DNA from: Bradyrhizobium forestalis
GTDB lineage: Bacteria; Pseudomonadota; Alphaproteobacteria; Rhizobiales; Xanthobacteraceae
Direction: 5' to 3'
DNA: 64,000 nt
Assembly: GCF_002795245.1 (NCBI RefSeq)
Contig: NZ_PGVG01000001.1
Location: forward strand, 62,001-126,000
This document shows positions 16,907 to 26,562 of the stretch, in pieces. The translations under genes were made by a program, and so were the position numbers. How positions within the stretch are numbered: the stretch's first letter is position 1; every line of letters starts with the position of its first letter. The notes beneath the pieces are model-generated. The model saw nothing but the letters and a program-made list of their open reading frames with translations. It did not search any database and was not told the origin of the DNA.

Positions 16907-18100
16907 ATGAACATCGTAGCCGAACACAAGATTTCGGGCGAACCGATCGACAACAAGGCTCCCAAGCGTCCGGTCCGGCCGGTGCGCTGGTTCATCATCG
17001 TCGGCACGCTGCTGGCCGTGCTCGTCGGTGGCCTCGTCTGGTTCAATTATTTCCGCGGCCAGATGATCAAGCAGTTCTTCGCCAACAACAAGCCGCCGCC
17101 GACCGCCGTCAGCGCGGCCGAGGCGAAGTCCGAGGTGGTGCCGAACCTGCTCACCGCGGTCGGCAGCCTTGTCGCCGTGCATCAGGTCGACGTCAGCGCA
17201 GACGTCAACGGCCGCGTCACCGAGATCAAGTTCGAGCCGGGTACGCGTGTCGAGGCCGGCACGCCGCTGGTGCAGTTGTTCGATGCACCGGAGCAGGGCG
17301 ACCTCGCCAATTACAAGGCGCAGGCGACCGTCGCGCAGCTGTCGCTTGATCGCGCCAAGCAGCTGGCCTCGCGCCAGTTCGGTCCGCAAGCGACCGTCGA
17401 TACCGCGCAGGCGGCCTACGACCAGGCGCAGGCCGGCATCGCCAAGACCGAAGCGCTGATCTCGCAGAAGCTGGTGCGCGCCCCGTTCTCCGGCGATCTC
17501 GGCATGCGCAAGGTCGAGCTCGGCCAGTATCTGACCGCCGGCACGGCGATCGTCTCGCTGACCGACCTGTCGGAGCTGTGGGCCAACTTCACGGTGACGG
17601 AAAAGGATTCCGGCAGCCTCAAGGTTGGTCAGGTCGTTCGGCTGAAGGTCGACGCCTATCCGGGCCGCACCTTCGACGGCAAGATCACCACGATCGAGCC
17701 GCAGATCGCGACCGACACCCGCAACATCCGCGTGCAGGCGACGATTGCCAATCCGGAGAAGATCCTCAAGCCAGGCATGTTCGTGACCACGACGGTGGTT
17801 CTGCCGGACAAGCCGGCGGTGATCACCGTTCCGGAGACGTCAGTCGACTACACGCTGTACGGCGACTCCGTGTTCGTGATCACCGAGAAGAAGGAAGCGG
17901 ACGGCAAGACCAGCCTCTCGGCGGTGCGCACCTTCGTGCAGACCGGCAACCGGGTCGAAGGTCGTGTCGAAATCATCAAGGGCCTGAAGGCGGGCGACAA
18001 GGTCGTCGCCGTCGGCCAGCTGAAGCTGCAATCGGGCGCGCCGGTGTCGATTTCGACCGACCCGGCCCCGCAGATTCCGGCGCAGCCGCCGCGCTACTGA
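16907..18100 (+). CDS. RND efflux periplasmic adaptor (membrane fusion protein)
   Basis: The 397-residue protein begins MNIVAEHKISGEP one base after the TetR stop. A single N-terminal membrane anchor (WFIIVGTLLAVLVGGLVWF, about 26-44) is followed by the HlyD-type layout: lipoyl half-motif, alpha-hairpin (VAQLSLDRAKQLASRQFG), second lipoyl half (LVRAPFSGDLGMRKVELGQ), beta-barrel and membrane-proximal domain. It would join the inner-membrane pump to an outer-membrane channel, which is not encoded here. Downstream a 12-bp stem-loop separates it from the pump gene. Confidence 0.92.
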   Translation: MNIVAEHKISGEPIDNKAPKRPVRPVRWFIIVGTLLAVLVGGLVWFNYFRGQMIKQFFANNKPPPTAVSAAEAKSEVVPNLLTAVGSLVAVHQVDVSADVNGRVTEIKFEPGTRVEAGTPLVQLFDAPEQGDLANYKAQATVAQLSLDRAKQLASRQFGPQATVDTAQAAYDQAQAGIAKTEALISQKLVRAPFSGDLGMRKVELGQYLTAGTAIVSLTDLSELWANFTVTEKDSGSLKVGQVVRLKVDAYPGRTFDGKITTIEPQIATDTRNIRVQATIANPEKILKPGMFVTTTVVLPDKPAVITVPETSVDYTLYGDSVFVITEKKEADGKTSLSAVRTFVQTGNRVEGRVEIIKGLKAGDKVVAVGQLKLQSGAPVSISTDPAPQIPAQPPRY

Positions 18101-18112
18101 TCCACTGCATTC

Positions 18113-18139
18113 AAGTGATCCGGCTTGGCCGGATCACTT
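18113..18139 (+). promoter_or_regulatory. Perfect stem-loop between adaptor and pump genes
   Basis: AAGTGATCCGGC-TTG-GCCGGATCACTT is a perfect hairpin with 12-bp arms and a 3-base loop in the 70-base gap. No run of T follows, so it is not a standard terminator. It could stabilise the upstream mRNA, attenuate transcription or bind protein as DNA. Confidence 0.6.
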
Positions 18140-18170
18140 CTCTTGAGACATAGAATCGAGATCGCCTGCG

Positions 18171-21100
18171 ATGGCCTTTACTGACATTTTCATCAAGCGC
18201 CCGGTCCTGTCGGTCGTCGTCAGCCTGCTGATCCTGCTGATCGGCCTGCGCGCGGCGATGGTGCTGCCGATCCGGCAATATCCGAAGCTGTCGAACACGG
18301 TCATCAACATCACGACCGTGTATCCCGGCGCGTCCGCGGACCTGATACAGGGCTTCATCACCACGCCGATCGAGCAGGCGGTCGCCTCCGCCGAGGGCGT
18401 CGACTACATCACCTCGTCGTCCGTGCTCGGCACCTCGACGATCCAGGTCTACATCAAGCTGAACTTCGATCCGAACCAGGCGCTCACCGAGGTGCTCGCA
18501 AAGACGAACTCGGTGAAGTACCTGATTCCGAAGGAATCGAACGACCCGATCGTCACCAAGACCACGGGCCAGACCACCGCCGTGATGTATCTCGGCTTCT
18601 CGTCCGAGGAGCTGTCGGGCTCGGCGATCTCCGACTATCTGACGCGCGTGGTGCAGCCGGTGCTGTCGACGGTCGACGGCGTCGCCTCGGCCGACATTCT
18701 CGGCGGCCAGACCTTCGCGATGCGGCTCTGGCTCGATCCCGTGAAGATGGCCGGCCGCAACGTGTCACCCGCGGATGTTGCCGCCGCGATCACCGCGAAC
18801 AACTTCCAGTCCGCGGCAGGCCAGACCAAGGGCTACCTCATCGTCTCGAACGTCTCGACGAATACGGGCCTGACCGACGTCAACCAGTTCAAGAAGATGA
18901 TCGTCAAGGCCAAGGACGGCGGCTTCGTGCGGATGGAGGACATCGCCACCGTCGAACTTGCCGCCCAAAGCACGGATGCGAGCGTCGCCTTCAACGGCGA
19001 GCACGCCATCTTCATCGGTGTGCAGGCAACGCCGCAGGGCAACCCGCTGACGCTGGTCAAGGGCGTGCGCGCACTGTTCCCCGAGCTCGAGCGCAATCTG
19101 CCGCCGTCGATGAAGATGAAGGTCGCCTACGATTCGACCAAGTTCATCCAGTCCTCGATCGACGAGGTGGAGAAGACGCTGGGCGAAGCCGTGATCATCG
19201 TGATCGTGGTGATCTTCCTGTTCCTGGCCTCGCTGCGGTCGGTCATCATTCCCGTCGTCACCATCCCGCTGTCGATGATCGGCGTCTGCACGCTGATGCT
19301 GGCGCTGGGGTTCAGCTTCAATCTCCTGACCCTGCTCGCGATGGTGCTCGCGATCGGCCTCGTGGTCGATGACGCCATCGTCGTGGTGGAGAACATCCAT
19401 CGCCATCTGGAGGAAGGGAAGACGCCGGTCCAGGCGTCACTGCAAGGCGCGCGTGAAATCGTGGGTCCGGTCATCTCGATGACCATCACGCTGGCCGCGG
19501 TGTACGCGCCGATCGGCTTCCTTGGCGGCCTCACCGGTTCGCTGTTCCGCGAATTCGCATTCACGCTGGCGGGCTCGGTCATCGTGTCCGGCGTAATCGC
19601 GCTGACGCTGTCGCCGATGATGTGCTCGGTGCTCTTGAAGAACGCCGAAGAAGGCCGGTTCGCCAAGCTCGTGAACCGGGTGTTCGGCGCCATGACGCGC
19701 TGGTACGGGCGCAAGCTCGATCGCTCGCTGGATTACAAGGCCATCACCGGCCTGTTCGCGATCACGATCCTCGGCCTCGTCGGCTTCCTCTACATGCACA
19801 CCTCGAAGGAGCTGGCGCCGGAGGAAGACCAGGGCATCGTGTTCGCCGTGACCAAGGCCCCGAAATACGCCAACATCGACTATGTCGATTTCTACGGCGA
19901 CAAGCTCGACAAGGAATTCCAGAAATTCCCCGAGACCGATCTGCGCTTCGTGCTGAACGGCATCAACGGCCCGCAGGGCGGCATCGCCGGCATGCTGCTC
20001 AAGCCCTGGGACGAGCGCAAGCGCTCCTCGATCCAGCTGAAGCCTCTGGTGCAGGCCGAGCTCTCCAAGATCGAGGGCGTGCAGGCCTTCGCGTTCAACC
20101 TGCCGCCGTTGCCGGGCGGCCCGGGCGGCCTGCCGATCCAGATGGTGATCAACTCCACCGCCGGGTTCCAGACGGTCTATGAGCAGATGGAGAAGCTGAA
20201 GGACGCTGCGCGCAAGAGCGGTATGTTCATCGTCTCCGACAGCGACCTCGCCTACAACCAGCCGAACGTGAAGGTGACGATCGACCGCACCAAGGCACAG
20301 GACCTCGGCGTCAATATGCAGAACCTCGGCGCCACGCTCGCGGTGCTGCTCGGCGGCAACTACATCAACCGCTTCAATCTCGAGGGTCGCTCCTACCAGG
20401 TGATTCCGCAGGTGCCGCGCGCCAAGCGGCTGTCGCCGGAATCGCTCGGCGGCTACTATGTGACGACCAACACCGGCCAGCAGCTTCCGCTGTCGACGGT
20501 GGTGTCGATCGAGACCAAGACCGACCCGAATTCGCTGACGCACTACAATCAGCTCAATTCGGCGACGTTCTCGGCCGTGCCGATGCCCGGCGTGACCGTC
20601 GGCGCTGCGGTCGACTTCCTCGAAGGCGAGGCCAAGAAGCTGCCACAGGGCTTCAGCCACGACTATCTGGCCGATAGCCGGCAATACGTGCAGGAAGGCA
20701 ATCAGCTCGCGATCACCTTCGGCTTCGCGCTGATCATCATCTTCCTGGTGCTGGCCGCGCAGTTCGAGAGCTTGCGCGACCCGCTGGTCATCATGATCTC
20801 GGTGCCGATGGCGATCGTCGGCGCGCTGATCCCGCTGTTCTTCGGCGTGGCGACCATGAACATCTATACCCAGGTCGGTCTGCTCACCCTGGTCGGCCTG
20901 ATCACCAAGCACGGCATCCTGATGGTGGAGTTCGCCAACGAGCTCCAGGTCAACGAGCGGCTCGACCGCCGCTCGGCCATCGAGATGTCGGCCCGCATCC
21001 GCCTGCGGCCGATCCTGATGACGACGGCCGCGATGGTGACCGGCCTGATCCCGCTCCTGACCGCGACCGGCGCGGGGGCGGCCAGCCGCTTCTCGATCGG

Positions 21101-21266
21101 TCTGGTCGTCGTCGCCGGCATGTCGATCGGCACGCTCTTCACGCTGTTCGTGTTGCCGGCGGTTTATGTGGTGCTGGCGACCGACCATCGCGCGGTGGCC
21201 GATTCCGAGCGGAACAAGCAGGTCAACGAACTCGACCTTGATTCAAAGGTGCTGCGGCCGACCTGA
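18171..21266 (+). CDS. RND family multidrug efflux permease
   Basis: The 1031-residue protein is full length for HAE1-type RND pumps. It starts MAFTDIFIKRPVLSVVV, the canonical N-terminus, has 12 predicted membrane helices and two large periplasmic loops. The proton-relay Asp pair is in GLVVDDAIVVVENIHRH (TM4), and TPIEQAVASAEGVDYI and GLITKHGILMVEFAN are typical. It works with the upstream adaptor to export drugs, solvents or aromatics by proton antiport. A strong terminator follows at 21291-21323. The TolC-like component must be elsewhere. Confidence 0.95.
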   Translation: MAFTDIFIKRPVLSVVVSLLILLIGLRAAMVLPIRQYPKLSNTVINITTVYPGASADLIQGFITTPIEQAVASAEGVDYITSSSVLGTSTIQVYIKLNFDPNQALTEVLAKTNSVKYLIPKESNDPIVTKTTGQTTAVMYLGFSSEELSGSAISDYLTRVVQPVLSTVDGVASADILGGQTFAMRLWLDPVKMAGRNVSPADVAAAITANNFQSAAGQTKGYLIVSNVSTNTGLTDVNQFKKMIVKAKDGGFVRMEDIATVELAAQSTDASVAFNGEHAIFIGVQATPQGNPLTLVKGVRALFPELERNLPPSMKMKVAYDSTKFIQSSIDEVEKTLGEAVIIVIVVIFLFLASLRSVIIPVVTIPLSMIGVCTLMLALGFSFNLLTLLAMVLAIGLVVDDAIVVVENIHRHLEEGKTPVQASLQGAREIVGPVISMTITLAAVYAPIGFLGGLTGSLFREFAFTLAGSVIVSGVIALTLSPMMCSVLLKNAEEGRFAKLVNRVFGAMTRWYGRKLDRSLDYKAITGLFAITILGLVGFLYMHTSKELAPEEDQGIVFAVTKAPKYANIDYVDFYGDKLDKEFQKFPETDLRFVLNGINGPQGGIAGMLLKPWDERKRSSIQLKPLVQAELSKIEGVQAFAFNLPPLPGGPGGLPIQMVINSTAGFQTVYEQMEKLKDAARKSGMFIVSDSDLAYNQPNVKVTIDRTKAQDLGVNMQNLGATLAVLLGGNYINRFNLEGRSYQVIPQVPRAKRLSPESLGGYYVTTNTGQQLPLSTVVSIETKTDPNSLTHYNQLNSATFSAVPMPGVTVGAAVDFLEGEAKKLPQGFSHDYLADSRQYVQEGNQLAITFGFALIIIFLVLAAQFESLRDPLVIMISVPMAIVGALIPLFFGVATMNIYTQVGLLTLVGLITKHGILMVEFANELQVNERLDRRSAIEMSARIRLRPILMTTAAMVTGLIPLLTATGAGAASRFSIGLVVVAGMSIGTLFTLFVLPAVYVVLATDHRAVADSERNKQVNELDLDSKVLRPT

Positions 21267-21290
21267 GGCCGCAAGGCAAGCTGGTTCCGA

Positions 21291-21323
21291 GGGCGGCAGC
21301 GGTCATCCGCTGCCGCCCTTTTT
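21291..21323 (+). terminator. Rho-independent terminator after the RND operon
   Basis: GGGCGGCAGCGG-TCAT-CCGCTGCCGCCC is a perfect 12-bp stem with a 4-base loop followed directly by TTTTT. It closes the TetR-adaptor-pump operon and separates it from the kinase gene. Confidence 0.92.
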
Positions 21324-21396
21324 CGTTGTGCCTCGGGTACGCCCTTTGCCACGCTCGCGAGAGACAAGGTCCGCTCTTCTTGCTAGGTTCCGCGGG

Positions 21397-23979
21397 ATGA
21401 GCCTTTCCCTCCACCCCGACACACCTCAAGCCGGGACGCTGCCGAGCGCGGCCTCAGGGGAGGCCGCGTCCGGTGGAACGGCGGGCCGCGGAATCAGGAC
21501 CCGGCTCTTTGCCAAATACGTCGCGCTGTTCGTGGCTGTCGTTGCCATCGCGCTGCTCGCCAATGGCCTGTTCGAGGTCTTCTTCTATTATCGCGAGCAC
21601 AAGGCCTCGCTGATCCGGGTCCAGCACGAGCAGGCCGAGGCGGCTGCCGCCAAGATCGGCCAGTTCGTCAAGGAGATCGAGAGCCAGCTCGGCTGGACCA
21701 CGCAACTGCCCTGGTCGGGGGGCTCGATCGAGCAGCGCCGGTTCGATGCGCTGCGCCTGCTGCGCCAGGTACCCGCGATCACCGAGCTAGCCCAGGTGGA
21801 TTCGACCGGCAGGGAGCGGCTGCGGGTCTCGCGGCTGGCAATGGACGCGCTCGACAGCGGGATCGACCTGTCGAGCGATCCGAAGTTCACCGAGGCGGTC
21901 GCACACAAGGTCTATTACGGGCCGGTCTATTTCCGCCGGGAGTCCGAACCCTACATGACACTGGCGTTGGCGGGAGCGCGCAAGGATGCCGGCGTCAGCG
22001 TCGCGGAAGTCAATCTCAAGCTGATCTGGGACGTCGTGTCCCAGATCAGGGTCGGCGAGCACGGCCACGCCTACGTGGTCGGCCCGGAGGGACGCCTGAT
22101 CGCGCATCCCGACATCAGCCTCGTCCTGCGCAATACCGACATGTCCAAGCTCGAACAGGTGCAGGGCGCCCAGGCCGGTGGCGGCACCATGCCGGACTCA
22201 TTGCAAGAGGCAACCAACATCCAGGGGCAGACGGTTCTGACGGCCTCCGCCCCGATCGCACCGCTGGGCTGGACCATGTTCGTGGAGCTTCCTGTCGAAG
22301 AGGCCTACGCTTCGCTCTATGCCTCGTTGCAGCGGCTCGCGATCGTACTGCTCGCGGCATCGATTTTCGCGGTGCTCGCCGGGATTTTCCTGGCGCGCCG
22401 CATGGTCGGGCCGATCCAGGCGCTGCGCAGCGGCGCCGAGCGGATCGGCGGCGGCGACTTCTCCCAGCGCATCTCGATCAAGACCGGCGATGAGCTCGAA
22501 GGGCTCGCCGATCAGTTCAACGAGATGGGCGCGCGCTTGCAGGAATCCTATGCCGACCTCGAGAACAAGGTCGAGCGGCGCACGGCGGAATTGAGCGAGG
22601 CCCTGCAGCAGCAGACTGCGACCGCCGATGTGCTGAAGGTCATCAGCCGCTCGGCGTTCGACCTGCAAGCCGTGCTGAACACGCTTGTCGGGTCAGCGGC
22701 TCGCTTGTGTGACGCCGATGAGGGGACGATCTTTCGGCCTAGTGAGGGAGTCTTCTATTTGGCCGCAAGCTGCGGGCTCGACGCGGAGCAAGAGAACAAG
22801 CTCCGGACGTTCGCTTCCGTACCCGAGCGGGGAAGTGTGGTTGGACGCACGCTGCTCGATCGAAAGACAGTCCATGTCCCGGATGTGCAGGCCGATCCGG
22901 AATTTGCCCCCTCGTCCGCCCGCAGGCGCTCCAACGTGCGGACGATGCTTGGCGTGCCTTTGCTCCGGGAGGGGGCCCCGATCGGGGTATTCGTCTTGAC
23001 GCGACACATGGTGCGTCCCTTCAGCGAGAAGCAAATCGAACTCGCCACCACCTTTGCCGATCAGGCTCTGATCGCGATCGAGAATGTCCGATTGTTTGAG
23101 GAGGTCCAGGAGCGCACCAGAGAGCTATCGCAGTCGCTCGATGACCTGCGCACCGCGCAGGACCGTTTGATTCAGACCGAGAAGCTCGCCTCGCTCGGCC
23201 AGCTCACCGCCGGCATTGCCCACGAGATCAAGAACCCACTCAATTTCATCAACAATTTCTCCGCGGTCTCGACCGAGCTGATCGACGAGCTCAACGAGGC
23301 CCTGCACTCGGCGTCGCTCGACGGCAAGACGAAGGAGGAGGTTGAAGAGCTGACCGGCATGCTCAGAGGCAATCTCGAGAAGGTGGTGCAGCACGGCAAG
23401 CGCGCCGATTCCATCGTCCGGAACATGCTGCTGCATTCGCGCGAAGGCTCCGGCGAACATCGCGCCGTCGACATCAATGTCGTCGTGGAGGAAAGCCTCA
23501 ATCTGGCCTATCACGGCGCCCGCGCCGAGAGACCGGCCTTCAACGTCACGCTCCAACGCAGCCTCGATCCCGCGGCAGGTATGGTCGATATCTATCCGCA
23601 GGAGATCACGCGCGTCTTCCTCAATCTGATCTCGAACGGCTTCTATGCCACTGCCAAGCGTAAGGAGAGCGAGGGCGAGGCCTTCGAGCCCACACTGAAC
23701 GTTGCGACCAAATATCTCGGCGACAGCGTCGAAATCCGGATCCGCGATAACGGCACCGGAATTCCGCCCGAAGTGAAGGAGAAGATGTTCAATCCCTTCT
23801 TCACCACCAAGCCGGCCGGCGAGGGCACCGGGCTCGGCCTTTCCATGAGCCATGACATCGTCGTGAAGCAGCACGGCGGCACGATCGACGTGAACACCAC
23901 ACAAGGTGTATTCACCGAATTCATCATCACGCTGCCGCGTACGATGGCGGCAAACGGCACTTCCGGAGGCAAGTCTTGA
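21397..23979 (+). CDS. Hybrid-input sensor histidine kinase (periplasmic sensor, HAMP, GAF)
   Basis: From the ATG at 21397 the protein has 860 residues. Domain order: TM1 (about 41-63); a periplasmic dCACHE-like sensor (about 64-310, including GEHGHAYVVGPEGRLIAHPD); TM2 (about 312-333); HAMP; a short coiled coil; GAF (about 410-560); HisKA with LTAGIAHEIKNPLNF (His609 phosphorylated); and HATPase_c with NLISNGF, IRDNGTGIPPEV and GEGTGLGLSMSHDI. The class resembles kinases in tandem with receiver-cyclase proteins. No receiver is fused, so phosphate goes to the two following genes. An in-frame start at 21166 inside the RND gene is unlikely because of the terminator. Confidence 0.9.
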   Translation: MSLSLHPDTPQAGTLPSAASGEAASGGTAGRGIRTRLFAKYVALFVAVVAIALLANGLFEVFFYYREHKASLIRVQHEQAEAAAAKIGQFVKEIESQLGWTTQLPWSGGSIEQRRFDALRLLRQVPAITELAQVDSTGRERLRVSRLAMDALDSGIDLSSDPKFTEAVAHKVYYGPVYFRRESEPYMTLALAGARKDAGVSVAEVNLKLIWDVVSQIRVGEHGHAYVVGPEGRLIAHPDISLVLRNTDMSKLEQVQGAQAGGGTMPDSLQEATNIQGQTVLTASAPIAPLGWTMFVELPVEEAYASLYASLQRLAIVLLAASIFAVLAGIFLARRMVGPIQALRSGAERIGGGDFSQRISIKTGDELEGLADQFNEMGARLQESYADLENKVERRTAELSEALQQQTATADVLKVISRSAFDLQAVLNTLVGSAARLCDADEGTIFRPSEGVFYLAASCGLDAEQENKLRTFASVPERGSVVGRTLLDRKTVHVPDVQADPEFAPSSARRRSNVRTMLGVPLLREGAPIGVFVLTRHMVRPFSEKQIELATTFADQALIAIENVRLFEEVQERTRELSQSLDDLRTAQDRLIQTEKLASLGQLTAGIAHEIKNPLNFINNFSAVSTELIDELNEALHSASLDGKTKEEVEELTGMLRGNLEKVVQHGKRADSIVRNMLLHSREGSGEHRAVDINVVVEESLNLAYHGARAERPAFNVTLQRSLDPAAGMVDIYPQEITRVFLNLISNGFYATAKRKESEGEAFEPTLNVATKYLGDSVEIRIRDNGTGIPPEVKEKMFNPFFTTKPAGEGTGLGLSMSHDIVVKQHGGTIDVNTTQGVFTEFIITLPRTMAANGTSGGKS

Positions 23980-24365
23980 ACGTTTACATCCTGGTCGTCG
24001 ATGACGAGCCCGACGTGGAGGCGCTGTTCCGGCAGCAGTTCCGACGCGACCTGCGCGCCGGCCGCTTCCAGATGGAGTTCGCACTCTCGGCCCCCGAGGC
24101 GCTCAAGCGCGCCGCCGAGGTCCACGATCCCTCGCTGATCCTGATCCTGTCGGACGTCAACATGCCCGGCATGAGCGGGCTCGACATGCTCCCGAAGGTG
24201 CGCGCCGCGCATCCGGACGTACCCGTCATCATGATTACGGCCTATGGCGATGCCGAGACGCGCCGCAAGGCGATCGAGCGCGGCGCCATCGGGCTTCTCA
24301 CCAAGCCGATCGACTTCGCGCTGCTGCGGCAGGAGATCGACACGAGGCTCGAGCAAGCCGCATGA
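23976..24365 (+). CDS. Single-domain response regulator (TTG start)
   Basis: The 129-residue protein is a stand-alone receiver: acidic pair Asp9/Asp10, phosphoacceptor Asp60 in [13 protein letters not shown], a Thr in MITAYGD and the conserved Lys in LLTKPIDF. The start is a TTG overlapping the kinase stop as TTGA, with CGGAGG eight bases upstream. That fixes the start and implies coupled translation. With no output domain it likely acts as a phosphate shuttle, a sink or an allosteric partner for the kinase or cyclase. Its stop overlaps the next start as ATGA. Confidence 0.88.
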   Translation: MNVYILVVDDEPDVEALFRQQFRRDLRAGRFQMEFALSAPEALKRAAEVHDPSLILILSDVNMPGMSGLDMLPKVRAAHPDVPVIMITAYGDAETRRKAIERGAIGLLTKPIDFALLRQEIDTRLEQAA

Positions 24366-25612
24366 CTGCGACCATCCTCTTCGTCGACGACGAGCCGGAC
24401 CTCGAGGCGCTGATCCTGCAAAAATTCCGCAGGCAGATTCGCGATGGGCAGCTCGCGCTCATCTTCGCGCGCGACGGCCTGGAGGCGCTGGAATCGCTCG
24501 AGCAGAACCCGGATATCGACATGGTGGTCTCCGACATCAACATGCCGCGGATGGACGGGCTGTCGCTGCTGGCGAAGCTTCAGGAGGCCGAGGACAAGAA
24601 GTCGACCATCATCGTCTCGGCCTATGGCGACATGAGCAACATCCGCACCGCCATGAACCGTGGCGCGTTCGATTTCCTGACCAAGCCGATCGACTTCGCC
24701 GATCTGGAAGCCACGATCGAGAAGACCATCCGGCATGTGGAGATGCTGCGCGACGTGCGGCGGCGCCAGATGGAAGCCGAGCGTGCCCATGCCTCGCTGT
24801 CGCGTCATTTCTCGCCAGAGCTCGCCAAGCGTCTGGCGGCCGGTGGCGAAGGTGAGGGGATCGAAGTGCAGTGGCGCGACGTCGCGACCATCTTCACTGA
24901 TATCACCGGCTTCACCTCGCTGGTCGAGACCGCGGCCCCGCACACGCTGGGCGGGCTCCTCAACGAATACGTCGGCGGCATGACCGAGATTGTCTTTGCT
25001 CATGAGGGGACGGTCGCCAAGATCATCGGCGATGCGATCCAGGTGCTGTTCAATGCGCCCGGCGATCAGCCGGACTATGCGACCCGTGCGGTCGCCTGTG
25101 CCCATGATCTCGACGCCTGGGCGCAGGACTTTTGCGCGCGGCAGAAGGCCAAGGGTGTGAACTTCGGCACGACGCGCATCGGCATTCACGCCGGGCCGGC
25201 GCTGGTCGGCAATTTCGGGGGCAACCGCTTCTTCGACTACACGGCCTATGGGGACTCCATCAACATCGCGGCGCGTCTCGAAGCCGCCAACAAACATCTG
25301 GGCACCCGCATTTGCGTCAGCGCCAGTGTGGCCGAAGCGGCTGAGAATTTTCAGGGCCGTCCCGTCGGTGAGCTGATGCTGCGCGGCCGTAGCGAACCGC
25401 TGCGCGCGTTCGAGCCGTTGCCGCAGGCCAAATTCGAAGCGCCGGAAACCGCACTTTATTCCGAGGCTTTCGCCAAGATGGAAGCCGGCGACGCTGCCGC
25501 CATGCCGGCCTTTGCCGCGCTGGTCGGTATGCACGCCGACGATTCCCTGGCCGGCTTTCACCTGAGGCGCCTGCTCAACGGCGCCAAGGGCATTCGCGTG
25601 CCACTCGAATAG
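24362..25612 (+). CDS. Receiver-adenylate cyclase fusion response regulator
   Basis: The 416-residue protein has a receiver (acidic Asp9/Asp10, phosphoacceptor Asp58 in [13 protein letters not shown], Lys in FLTKPIDF), a helical linker, and a class III nucleotide cyclase domain (about 168-345). Metal ligands are Asp180 (FTDITGFTS) and Asp224 ([11 protein letters not shown]). Lys220 and Asp292 (FDYTAYGD) are the pair expected for ATP, and Asn301/Arg305 are the transition-state residues. All catalytic positions are intact, so it should make cAMP when phosphorylated. A C-terminal extension of about 65 residues is unassigned. It overlaps the preceding receiver by four bases. Confidence 0.92.
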   Translation: MTATILFVDDEPDLEALILQKFRRQIRDGQLALIFARDGLEALESLEQNPDIDMVVSDINMPRMDGLSLLAKLQEAEDKKSTIIVSAYGDMSNIRTAMNRGAFDFLTKPIDFADLEATIEKTIRHVEMLRDVRRRQMEAERAHASLSRHFSPELAKRLAAGGEGEGIEVQWRDVATIFTDITGFTSLVETAAPHTLGGLLNEYVGGMTEIVFAHEGTVAKIIGDAIQVLFNAPGDQPDYATRAVACAHDLDAWAQDFCARQKAKGVNFGTTRIGIHAGPALVGNFGGNRFFDYTAYGDSINIAARLEAANKHLGTRICVSASVAEAAENFQGRPVGELMLRGRSEPLRAFEPLPQAKFEAPETALYSEAFAKMEAGDAAAMPAFAALVGMHADDSLAGFHLRRLLNGAKGIRVPLE

Positions 25613-25621
25613 GGGTTCAAC

Positions 25622-26368
25622 ATGACGCGTGACTTCTCCGCCGGCAATTATCGTTTCATTCCGTCCGTGTTCCAATATTCGGCTGGTGCCGCCGCAGATG
25701 ACGGCTACGAGATCGAGCGCGTCCGGTTCGACCGCCTGGTGCCGCTCGCGGAAGGGTTTGCGCTGGCCGCAAAATTCATCCGGGAGGCGGGGCGTCCGCT
25801 GACGGCATTCTGTGCCTGCGAGCTGCGTTCACCGGCGGCCTTCAGCGAGGAAGGCTTTCGCGCATTCAACCTGCACTATGTGAAGACGCTGTCCGAATGG
25901 GGCATCTTCGACGGCGCCACCAATCCGGTCGCTCGCAGCAATGTCTGTCCGGAGGTTGATCCGCCGTCCGAGCCGTCCTTCTACGCATTCTCCTTCACAC
26001 GCCCGACGCGGTCAAGCGCACCCAGCTTCGTCATCGCCGGCGGCGCCGAAGCGCGCGAGGGCAGCGGCACCTATGTCGAGCGCACGGTGCGCTACCGCGA
26101 CCTCAGCCCCGAGGGGCTGCGGGAAAAGGTGCGGTTCACCGCCACGTCGCAGATGGAAAGCCGGATGGCGGCCTTCGGCTTCGGCTGGAAGGACACCACC
26201 GGCGTGCAGGCCTATTCCGTGCACGACTTCCACCATGCGCTGGTCGATGAGCTGGTCCGCCGCGGCGCGCTACGCTCCGGTCTCACCTGGCATTTCGCCC
26301 GGCCGCCGGTGGTCGATCTCGAATTCGAGATGGATTGCCGCCGCGTGATGCGGGAGGTGGTGATTTAG
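25622..26368 (+). CDS. Hypothetical protein co-transcribed with the kinase-cyclase genes
   Basis: The 248-residue protein starts nine bases after the cyclase stop and is probably the last gene of that operon. I do not recognise it firmly. The stretch AAKFIREAGRPLTAFCACELRSP and a Trp/Phe-rich second half (HYVKTLSEWGIFDG) suggest a YjgF/RidA-like or aminomuconate-deaminase-like fold, but this is a weak impression. There is no signal peptide or membrane helix. It is followed by a pair of palindromes that separate it from the convergent transporter operon. Confidence 0.7.
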   Translation: MTRDFSAGNYRFIPSVFQYSAGAAADDGYEIERVRFDRLVPLAEGFALAAKFIREAGRPLTAFCACELRSPAAFSEEGFRAFNLHYVKTLSEWGIFDGATNPVARSNVCPEVDPPSEPSFYAFSFTRPTRSSAPSFVIAGGAEAREGSGTYVERTVRYRDLSPEGLREKVRFTATSQMESRMAAFGFGWKDTTGVQAYSVHDFHHALVDELVRRGALRSGLTWHFARPPVVDLEFEMDCRRVMREVVI

Positions 26369-26414
26369 CGCCTGACGAGATCAGGTTCGAATGCCGCAAC
26401 GAGGGAGGTATTCT

Positions 26415-26532
26415 CCCTCCCCCGCTTGCGGGGGAGGGTTGGGGAGAGGGTCTCTCCGCAATCGAGAACCCCCAAGAGGAGAGAACCCTCACCCGGCGCG
26501 TTGCGCCGACCTCTCCCGCAGGCGGGAGAGGT
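26415..26532. repeat. Paired REP-like palindromes between convergent operons
   Basis: Two perfect hairpins lie in the convergent gap: CCCTCCCCCGC-TT-GCGGGGGAGGG (26415-26438) and ACCTCTCCCGC-AG-GCGGGAGAGGT (26509-26532). Related GAGAGGG/CCCTC blocks lie between them. The layout is that of a rhizobial REP-like element and may terminate transcription from both sides. Confidence 0.75.
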
Positions 26533-26562
26533 GCACCGAGTTCGCGGCCGCTCTATCCGCTT

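Noticed and set aside
19437-21188. 583-codon open frame antisense to the RND pump
   Set aside because: It is rich in His/Arg/Gln from reverse reading of codons, with no ribosome site or domain; a shadow of the pump gene.
24242-25675. 477-codon open frame antisense to the receiver and cyclase genes
   Set aside because: The opposite strand has complete catalytic motifs, and this frame has none.
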